64,000 bases of DNA from JAQVYB01 sp964490935 (lineage in GTDB: Bacteria; Verrucomicrobiota; Kiritimatiellia; RZYC01): the NCBI GenBank assembly GCA_964490935.1, contig CAZBEO010000001.1, forward strand, positions 1 to 64,000, read 5' to 3'. The position numbers and the translations under genes were made by a program. The notes beneath the pieces are model-generated. The model was not told where the DNA came from, ran no database searches, and saw only the letters and a list, made by a program, of their open reading frames with translations. Positions 58,328 through 64,000 of this stretch are shown one piece after another. Every line of letters starts with the position of its first letter. The first letter of the stretch is position 1.

Positions 58328-60106
58328 TCACTCGGCGAGAATTCGCGCCTGCTGACGTTCGCGGAGAATGTCGCGGTTGGTCCAGACGAGCCAGGGATCG
58401 CGATACGGCAGGCCGCGCGGGGTGTCCTGAATGGTTTTCAGCTCTTCCGCGTCGATGGGCAGGCGAATCCGGGTGGGGTCGAGGGCGGCTACCGTGCCAC
58501 TGCGCTGACGGCCCACCGGTTCCGTTTCACCAATGGAAAAGCCCGCCTGCATCAGACCGGCGCGAACAGGCAACGCCGCACAATAGGTCACAAGCACCGA
58601 ATCGGGTTTCATCACGGCACGGATGAGGCGAAAGAAATCCAGGGTCCAGAGTTCGCTGTTGCGCTGGGTGGAGAAGGCATCGAGAAAGACGATGTCCTGC
58701 GAGACGGGAGGCACGGATTGAACCGTGTGGCGGGCATCACCCAACCGAAGGTGAATGGTGCTGAACGCGGCGTTGGAGTCGCCGGAGTCATGCAGCGCAC
58801 ACAGTCGGACGCTCCAGGAAAAGGCCTCGGAGGCTTCTTCCGGCATCACGGCGGCGGCTCGGAGCAGTACGCGCCGATCCAGCTCAAGGGCTGTGACATG
58901 CAGCGGATGCTGCTTCAACTGTTCGGCCAGATTACAGGCAACTAGCGTGTTGTAGCCGAGGCCGAAACAAATATCGAGGAGGGCGACCGGGCCGTCGGCC
59001 AAGCGCCGATCCAACTCCACCGGCTGCACATATTTTTTCTCGGCCTCCAGGCGTGCGCCGGCCTGGGTGTGGTAGTGCTCTTTGAAGTCGTTGTTCCAGA
59101 GGGTGATGCTTCCATCGCCAGTGATGACGGCCTCAGGCGCGGCAGATGCCGTGGCCTCGCCGGACGCCCCGCCGGGCACCAGATCACCCTGGCACCATTC
59201 CCGGAGAATCATCTGCTGCTGAATAGTCTCCATGAACCGCCCCTTGGGCATGTGCCATTGCGGGGCGACGAGTTCTTCGGGCGGGGTATCGGTGGTCATG
59301 CGAATGACGGGCCACGCACGCGGAATACGGCGCAGGAAATCGAGCAGCATTTCGCCGTAGGCATATTCCTGATACACGGAAAAGGGGTGAGCGGCATATT
59401 CATCGGCCAGAGGTGTATTTTTAATGACGTGCAGATTGTGTATTTTGACAGCCTCGATGGGGAGGGCGGCGAGGGTTTCGGCGGTGGTGTTGATGTGTTC
59501 CTGATCTTCGCCGGGAAGACCGAGGATCACATGCGCGGCGATGGGTATGCCCCGTGCGTGAAGGGCGGCCACCGCCCGTTCGGTTGCGGCATAGTCGTGC
59601 CCGCGGTTAATACGGCGCAGGGTGGCGTCGTGTACGGTCTGAATGCCCAGCTCAACCCACACATCGGTGGTCTCTGCCCAAGAGGACAAAAAATCGAGCG
59701 TGGATTCGGAAAGGCAGTCGGGTCGGGTGCCGATGGATATGGCGTCGAACGAGGCCATGCCGCGCACCTGCTCGAAGAGCATGCGCGTGGCGGCATCGAG
59801 TTCATGGGTGGCAGTGAAGGCCTGAAAATAGAGCATGTAGCGGCGGGCTAAATAGCGCCTGCGTGCAAAATGAATGGCGGCGGCGACCTGCTCTGCGATG
59901 GTCTCGCTGTTCATGGTCTGCACGGCACGCGCACCGTGTTCCGGGCAGAACGTGCAGCCGCCCGAGCCGGAGAGATCGCGATGCGGGCAGCCGCGCCCGA
60001 GGTCCACCGGGATACGGAAGAGCGGTCCCCCGTAGCGCTGAATCATGTAGTCCCGATAAAGGGTTATCGGCTTTGCATCGGAATGGGCTGGTGTGAATTC
60101 CATCAT
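58328..60106 (-). CDS. TIGR01212 radical-SAM (MnmL-like) fused to MnmD methyltransferase
   Basis: A 592-residue fusion from ATG 60106. Residues 1-311 are a TIGR01212-type radical SAM protein: the cluster cysteines are Cys40 (GRGCPHRD), Cys51 and Cys54 (GGCTFC), with YFQAFTATHE, ISIGTRPDCLSE, ELGIQTVHDATLRRINRGHD and HVILGLPGE following. B. subtilis YtqA/MnmL belongs here and is needed to turn cmnm5s2U into nm5s2U. After an Ala-rich linker (312-330), residues 331-592 are MnmD: GDGSITLWNNDFKEHYHTQ, SAM motif LLDICFGLGYNTL (376-388), and FLDAFSTQRNSELWT (474-488). MnmD methylates nm5s2U to mnm5s2U. Together they would match what bifunctional MnmC does. Third gene after rpsB-tsf; no clear ribosome-binding site. 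Confidence 0.88.
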   Translation of the reverse strand: MMEFTPAHSDAKPITLYRDYMIQRYGGPLFRIPVDLGRGCPHRDLSGSGGCTFCPEHGARAVQTMNSETIAEQVAAAIHFARRRYLARRYMLYFQAFTATHELDAATRMLFEQVRGMASFDAISIGTRPDCLSESTLDFLSSWAETTDVWVELGIQTVHDATLRRINRGHDYAATERAVAALHARGIPIAAHVILGLPGEDQEHINTTAETLAALPIEAVKIHNLHVIKNTPLADEYAAHPFSVYQEYAYGEMLLDFLRRIPRAWPVIRMTTDTPPEELVAPQWHMPKGRFMETIQQQMILREWCQGDLVPGGASGEATASAAPEAVITGDGSITLWNNDFKEHYHTQAGARLEAEKKYVQPVELDRRLADGPVALLDICFGLGYNTLVACNLAEQLKQHPLHVTALELDRRVLLRAAAVMPEEASEAFSWSVRLCALHDSGDSNAAFSTIHLRLGDARHTVQSVPPVSQDIVFLDAFSTQRNSELWTLDFFRLIRAVMKPDSVLVTYCAALPVRAGLMQAGFSIGETEPVGRQRSGTVAALDPTRIRLPIDAEELKTIQDTPRGLPYRDPWLVWTNRDILRERQQARILAE

Positions 60107-60121
60107 GGGGGTGGAAACAAA

Positions 60122-60150
60122 ACAGGCGGCGCTTATGCGGCGCCGCCTGT
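60122..60150 (-). terminator. Terminator hairpin after tsf
   Basis: Perfect 11-bp arms ACAGGCGGCGC and GCGCCGCCTGT with a 7-base loop; on the minus strand TTTGTTT follows. It starts 27 bp after the tsf stop and ends 16 bp before the mnmL-mnmD start codon, so the fusion gene would depend on read-through or its own promoter. Confidence 0.75.
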
Positions 60151-60176
60151 CTGTTTTGGTTAACGTAGTGTTACGC

Positions 60177-61022
60177 TTATTCGCCCAGTTGGTAGCGGAC
60201 AAAGCGGCGGATGGAAAGGGTGTCGCCGAGTTCCTTGCCTTTGGCGGCGAGGAGCTTGTTGATGGTCCATTCCGAATCCTTTACGAATTCCTGATCCAGC
60301 AGACATATCTGACTAAAGTACTTGTTGATCTTTCCGCCTACGATCTTCTCAATAATGTTGGCTGGCTTGCCTTCCTGCTCCATCTGCTTGACGTAGATTT
60401 CCTTTTCGGAGGCCACCACGTCGGATGGGACATCGGCATCGCAAAGATAGCGCGGGTTCGCGGCGGCAATCTGAAGCGTCAGGTCCTTGACCAGTTCAGC
60501 GAAGACCTCGCTGCCGACCGTCTCGCCCTTTTCGCAGGCCACTTCAATCAGTACGCCAACCTTGCCACCCAGATGCACATAGGAGGCCAAGCGCCCCGTG
60601 CTCTGAAGCGCATAAGCGATGTTGCGGCTCACCACCAGATTTTCACCGATTTCGGTGATCTTGGCGGTCGTTTCATCCTTTACGGCTTCCGCCAAGGCGC
60701 CATCGGCTAGGCCTTTGGCCTTTTCGTGGAGCGACTTCACAAACGCCTGGAAGGTTTCATTGCGGGTGACAAAGTCGGTCTCGCAATTCACTTCAATCAT
60801 CACCGCCTTGTTTCCGTCTTCATAGACGGATGCGGCGATGAGGCCGTCCTTAGCCGCACGCGAGGCCTTTTTTCCGGCAATGGCCACGCCGCGTTCGCGG
60901 AGCAGCTTGATAGCCTGCTGCATGTCGCCATCGGCTTCCTGGAGCGCACGTTTGCATTCCATCATGCCCACGTTCGTGGCTTCACGCAGCTCTTTGACCT
61001 GTTTTGCATTGATTTCTGCCAT
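60177..61022 (-). CDS. tsf: Elongation factor Ts
   Basis: A 281-residue EF-Ts, the nucleotide exchange factor of EF-Tu. The N-terminal UBA-like domain reads VKELREATNVGMMECKRALQ; TDFVTRNETFQAFV (after VEVNCE-type VNCE) is the diagnostic core stretch. The middle reads ASYVHLGGKVGVLIEVACEK; the dimerisation domain ends near NKLLAAKGKELGDTLSIRRF. Normal full length. It follows rpsB by 38 bp in the conserved rpsB-tsf order. Confidence 0.97.
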   Translation of the reverse strand: MAEINAKQVKELREATNVGMMECKRALQEADGDMQQAIKLLRERGVAIAGKKASRAAKDGLIAASVYEDGNKAVMIEVNCETDFVTRNETFQAFVKSLHEKAKGLADGALAEAVKDETTAKITEIGENLVVSRNIAYALQSTGRLASYVHLGGKVGVLIEVACEKGETVGSEVFAELVKDLTLQIAAANPRYLCDADVPSDVVASEKEIYVKQMEQEGKPANIIEKIVGGKINKYFSQICLLDQEFVKDSEWTINKLLAAKGKELGDTLSIRRFVRYQLGE

Positions 61023-61060
61023 GATACTAAATTCCTTCCTCTCTGCTTGTTCCTGAACTC

Positions 61061-62092
61061 TTATTCAGCGGCAGGCGCTGCCGCCTCGGGGGCGGGTGCC
61101 GCCTCGACTGCGACCGCAGGTGCTTCAACCGGAGCTGCTTCAACCGGGGCTTTCACTGGCTCAACCGGGGCTGCTTCGACCTTCGCTTCGGTTTTGACTT
61201 CCGCTTTCGCCTCGGCTTTGGCTTCCACCGACTTAGCGGCTTCTTCGGCCTTCTTCGGTACACGAGTTTTGCGGGCGGTTTCTTCCTTCACGCGGCGCGT
61301 TTCGCGTTCGCTTTTGGCCTTGGCCTTGGCTTCGGCGTCTTCGGCGGCCTTGCGGCGCAACTCGTCGGATGCCTTCTTGGCGTATTCATTCGAAGCCTGA
61401 AGAATCGTATCGCCCAGCGCCTTGGTCACCAGGCGAATCGCGCGAATGGCGTCGTCATTGCCTGGGATGGGATAGTTGATGTTGTCCGGATCGCAGTTCG
61501 TATCCAGCATGGCAATGACGGGGATGCCCAGCTTGTTGGCTTCCGTCACAGCAATGGACTCGCGGTTCACATCCACCACAAAAAGTGCACCCGGCAAGCG
61601 GTTCATTGAAGAAATGCCGCACAGATTCTTCTGCAGCTTGTCCAGCTCGCGACGAAAGCGCGCCGCTTCCTTCTTCGATCCCGCGCTCTTGAAGCCGTCG
61701 TCGGTTTCCATTTTTTCGAGTTCGCGCATACGGTTGATGCTGTTGCGCATGGTATCGTTGTTGGTCAGCATGCCGCCCAGCCAGCGATGGGTCACGTAAT
61801 GCTGTTTCAGACGATCGGCCGTTTCTTTCAGCGGCTCCTGCGCCTGCTTTTTCGTGCCGACAAACAACACGGATTTGCCGGAAAGAATCAAGTCATACAC
61901 GAACTCCTGCGCCACGCGCAGCAGGGCCAAGCTCTTGGCCAGATCGATGATGTAGATTCCGTTGCGCTCGCCAAAAATGAAGCGTTTCATTTTGGGATTC
62001 CAGCGCTTGGTTTGATGCCCGAAGTGAAGGCCTGCATCCAGTAAATCCTGGACAGCCACTTTAGTCTGAACGACACTGCTGCTATCTGCCAC
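61061..62092 (-). CDS. rpsB: 30S ribosomal protein S2 with long C-terminal tail
   Basis: A 343-residue S2 starting at GTG 62092, chosen because AGGAGG lies 5 nt upstream. The core is VQDLLDAGLHFGHQTKRWNP, GTKKQAQEPLKETADRL, RWLGGMLTNNDTMRNSINRM and FVVDVNRESIAVTEANKLGI, PVIAMLDTNCDPDNINYPIP. After about residue 240 a tail of about 100 residues follows, first Lys/Glu/Arg-rich (AEDAEAKAKAKSERETRRVK), then Ala/Pro/Glu/Val-rich repeats (VEAAPVEPVKAPVEAAPVEA). S2 is normally 230-260 residues. The tail is of unknown function. Confidence 0.95.
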   Translation of the reverse strand: MADSSSVVQTKVAVQDLLDAGLHFGHQTKRWNPKMKRFIFGERNGIYIIDLAKSLALLRVAQEFVYDLILSGKSVLFVGTKKQAQEPLKETADRLKQHYVTHRWLGGMLTNNDTMRNSINRMRELEKMETDDGFKSAGSKKEAARFRRELDKLQKNLCGISSMNRLPGALFVVDVNRESIAVTEANKLGIPVIAMLDTNCDPDNINYPIPGNDDAIRAIRLVTKALGDTILQASNEYAKKASDELRRKAAEDAEAKAKAKSERETRRVKEETARKTRVPKKAEEAAKSVEAKAEAKAEVKTEAKVEAAPVEPVKAPVEAAPVEAPAVAVEAAPAPEAAAPAAE

Positions 62093-62111
62093 AATAACCT
62101 CCTGTGAGTTG

Positions 62112-62186
62112 TTCCGGGTAGCCCGGAAAATCCGCTTTCCTTCCCGTGGCCGGGAAGTACTCGCTTCCGCCCGGCATGATCCGGGC
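62112..62186 (-). promoter_or_regulatory. rpsB leader with three hairpins
   Basis: Three short hairpins lie in the 100 bp upstream of the rpsB start: 62169-62186 (GCCCGG/CCGGGC), 62141-62156 (TTCCCG/CGGGAA) and 62112-62128 (TTCCGGG/CCCGGAA); the last ends 14 bp before AGGAGG. rpsB leaders in other bacteria bind S2 and repress rpsB-tsf. A similar role is likely here but the fold does not match a known model by eye. Confidence 0.5.
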
Positions 62187-62258
62187 CCTTTGTGAGGGGC
62201 GGAATATACCACCCCGAATCGCCGTAGCAAGCGTTTTGTTGAGCAAAAAACCCGTGAT

Positions 62259-63113
62259 TCAATCGCTTTCTACCGGTTCCGGCAAGGTGACGGACCGCAC
62301 GCGCCCGATGATATGCCCGGGAATCACGCCACCTGCATAGGCGACATAACCCCACGGAAAGGCCAACCATTCGCCGATTCCGCCACCGAGGTAGGTGCCG
62401 TAAGCCGGATAGAGTACGTTGTAGCCCTGCTTTTGCAAGTCCAGCCCCTGCTCGCTGCGCAGGTAACTGAGGGCATCTTTCGTGGCCAGCGCCTCGGGAT
62501 AGAGATTGAAGAAGGGAATCATATAGGCGAACGAATAGGTTCCCTTCCATTCCCGTTTGGCGAAATCCTTGGAGTGCCCGCCTTCGTGCAGGAGGATGGC
62601 GGGGATATCCGAATAGATGTTGATGGTGTTGGAATAAGGGTTGTAATTATCGCCGCCGAAGACGCGCCCCGGAAATGCGGTATACATCAGCCAACTCCAG
62701 AAGCCCAGAGTGTAGCGCCAGCCCGCGCCAATGGATTTGTTGCGGAAGGTGCGTCGCCATTCATCCCGTACACTGTATTCATTGATGCGCACCTTGACGT
62801 TGGTGAGACTGTTCAGCGCCAGATAATCGCGCAGCACCTCCACGGACTCTTCAGAAACAAGATGACTGTCTACTTTGTAGTTCAAAAGGACCAGCTTGGA
62901 AAGCAGGCTGCCGGGCCAAACCCAGCCGACAATGTGGTCGGCGGCACCCCAAGAATTGCCGTACATAATCTGCGACTCCCCTTCGGACAGCGGGGTGCCT
63001 TCGATGTAATTGATTGGTTGTCCGATCCGATAAGGAACGGTCGCGCAGCCGGTGCCGAGCAGCAGCAGCGCAAACGCAGGCAACAGGGTCCAAACAAACA
63101 CGCACCTTTTCAT
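62259..63113 (-). CDS. Lipoprotein with HExxH zinc-peptidase-like motif
   Basis: A 284-residue protein from ATG 63113 with a lipoprotein signal (LLLLGTGC, lipid Cys23). Residues 172-182 read AILLHEGGHSK with HEGGH at 176-180, an HExxH zinc motif. The segment NTINIYSDIPAILLHEGGHSKDFA looks like a gluzincin-type helix; a downstream Glu in NLYPEALATKDALSY (about 195-210) could be the third ligand. The C-terminal part has Gly-rich hydrophobic stretches (GTYLGGGIGEWLAFPWGYVA) that may contact the membrane. Family unassigned; peptidase activity is inferred from the motif alone. Confidence 0.65.
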   Translation of the reverse strand: MKRCVFVWTLLPAFALLLLGTGCATVPYRIGQPINYIEGTPLSEGESQIMYGNSWGAADHIVGWVWPGSLLSKLVLLNYKVDSHLVSEESVEVLRDYLALNSLTNVKVRINEYSVRDEWRRTFRNKSIGAGWRYTLGFWSWLMYTAFPGRVFGGDNYNPYSNTINIYSDIPAILLHEGGHSKDFAKREWKGTYSFAYMIPFFNLYPEALATKDALSYLRSEQGLDLQKQGYNVLYPAYGTYLGGGIGEWLAFPWGYVAYAGGVIPGHIIGRVRSVTLPEPVESD

Positions 63114-63321
63114 GCAGCGTAGCGTCCGCCTTAAGACCAATTAATTCAAGCTCAAACACAACGGCGTTCAGATTTCATGAGTGTTTAATTGTGAATTTGT
63201 TATAGACAAAAGAGAGGAATAATCTTAAAGGTCAAAAGCTGTTCAAAAGGGACAGCGGTGATAGGAATAATGAGTTGCGTATGGGTCGCTGCTCGTTCAG
63301 GTGTAAACGAAAGGAGATTGT

Positions 63322-64000
63322 ATGAGAGGTTCCAATGTGTGCAAAGCGCTGAGTATCATGATGACTGTGGTATGCGCCGCAACGGTGGCTCAGGCGGCCG
63401 TTTGGAGCAAGTCGAATGTTCAGTTCCTGTATGGCCAGAGTTATGAAAAGGGTTCGGGTGAGTCCGACGGCAATATCATGACGCTGGAACATAACAGCGG
63501 ATGGGAGTATGGCGACAACTACTTCTTCGTTGACTTCGCGAACTTTGACCGCGACAGCGTCAATCTGTATGGCGAATGGTGCACCCGCCTGAGCCTGTTC
63601 AAAATAGCCAACAAGCTGTCCGGCAGTGAAATTTCAGCCGGCCCGGTAGCGGATGTGCTGGCGGTTGGTCAGATGGACTTAGGCGATGGCTTCCGTGCCT
63701 ATATGGCCGGTGTCGGCGCCGTGTTCTCTATACCTTATGTCAACTATTTCTCAGTGGACGTAAAATACCGCGACAATCCGAATGCGGATGGCAACACCTA
63801 TCAGGTGACTCCGGTTTGGGATATTCCGTTCAGCATCGGCCCGGCCCGCTTTGATTTCACGGGCTTCTTGGACTGGACCGGACGCGAAGACAGCCAGCCG
63901 GTCAGCATCCTGACGCAACCTCAGCTTCTGCTCGATTTGGGCAATTTCTGGGGCGCGCCGGACCGTCTGTATGCTGGTGCCGAATTCCAGTACTGGTCAG
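63322..64000 (+). CDS. Tsx-like nucleoside-specific outer-membrane channel (truncated by window)
   Basis: ATG at 63322 with AAAGGAG eight bases upstream; the frame is open to the window end (226 codons). A signal peptide (CKALSIMMTVVCAATVAQAA) is followed by WSKSNVQFLYGQSYE, TLEHNSGWEYGDNYFFVDFA and VNLYGEWCTRLSL, the opening strands of the Tsx/OmpK channel family. Later, DLGNFWGAPDRLYAGAEFQYW is the typical last-third strand. Tsx passes nucleosides through the outer membrane, which supports a Gram-negative-type envelope. The C-terminus lies outside the window. Confidence 0.85.
   Translation, partial: MRGSNVCKALSIMMTVVCAATVAQAAVWSKSNVQFLYGQSYEKGSGESDGNIMTLEHNSGWEYGDNYFFVDFANFDRDSVNLYGEWCTRLSLFKIANKLSGSEISAGPVADVLAVGQMDLGDGFRAYMAGVGAVFSIPYVNYFSVDVKYRDNPNADGNTYQVTPVWDIPFSIGPARFDFTGFLDWTGREDSQPVSILTQPQLLLDLGNFWGAPDRLYAGAEFQYWS

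Noticed and set aside
1..64000. Search by eye for tRNA, rRNA and CRISPR arrays
   Set aside because: No cloverleaf-like segment with T-loop consensus in the intergenic regions, no rRNA-like stretch and no spaced repeats were found; a covariance-model scan would be needed to be certain.

Overview
The window is a dense bacterial chromosome segment. It probably comes from a flagellated member of the PVC superphylum, most likely Kiritimatiellota; that placement is inferred, not proven. Supporting signs are very large secreted multidomain proteins (beta-helix, lamin-tail/Ig-like, arylsulfotransferase-like), many intergenic hairpin repeats, and an rpsB-tsf pair beside an envelope-glycan locus. No rRNA, tRNA or CRISPR array was recognised.

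Region 1 (1-26.6 kb) is a cell-surface polysaccharide locus, almost all on the minus strand. It holds GT1/4-, GT2- and GT9-type glycosyltransferases, a Wzx-like flippase, an O-antigen ligase/polymerase-like protein, sugar epimerases including GDP-L-fucose synthase, methyltransferases, and a TagB/TagF-like phosphotransferase. Its most distinctive part is a phosphonate block: a cytidylyltransferase-PEP mutase fusion, phosphonopyruvate decarboxylase and an iron-type alcohol dehydrogenase. Together these would make and could CMP-activate 2-hydroxyethylphosphonate, which the TagB/F-like enzyme might attach to the glycan. Accessory genes interrupt the locus: a HipBST-like three-gene toxin-antitoxin system with paired operators, two AAA/DUF4143 ATPases, and a GT2 pseudogene with an in-frame stop.

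Region 2 (26.7-39.6 kb) is flagellar. flgF-flgG-flgA (minus) diverge from flgH-flgI-flgJ-flgN-flgK (plus). The intergenic region carries two near-identical sigma-54-like promoters flanking five tandem heptamers. Downstream of flgK lie a 47-residue ORF, a PglD-like/CBS/nucleotidyltransferase triple fusion, a LegB-like dehydratase and a HAD hydrolase, which suggests flagellin or surface glycosylation. A CheY-like receiver and an MFS transporter follow.

Region 3 (39.7-54.4 kb) holds a 1145-residue arylsulfotransferase-like secreted protein, a degenerate alpha/beta hydrolase-like gene whose 5' end sits in a hairpin-repeat cluster, and an 1808-residue lamin-tail/Calx-beta/nuclease/Ig-repeat protein. 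A PIN-type TA pair, a sugar-porter transporter, an SDR protein and a membrane protein follow.

Region 4 (54.4-64 kb) is mostly housekeeping. It starts with the remains of a nucleotidyltransferase module, then metX-metW and a DUF1015 gene. On the minus strand rpsB-tsf is followed by a fused TIGR01212 radical-SAM (MnmL-like)/MnmD protein, which looks like a non-homologous replacement for bifunctional MnmC in tRNA wobble-uridine modification. A zinc-peptidase-like lipoprotein and a truncated Tsx-like outer-membrane channel end the window.
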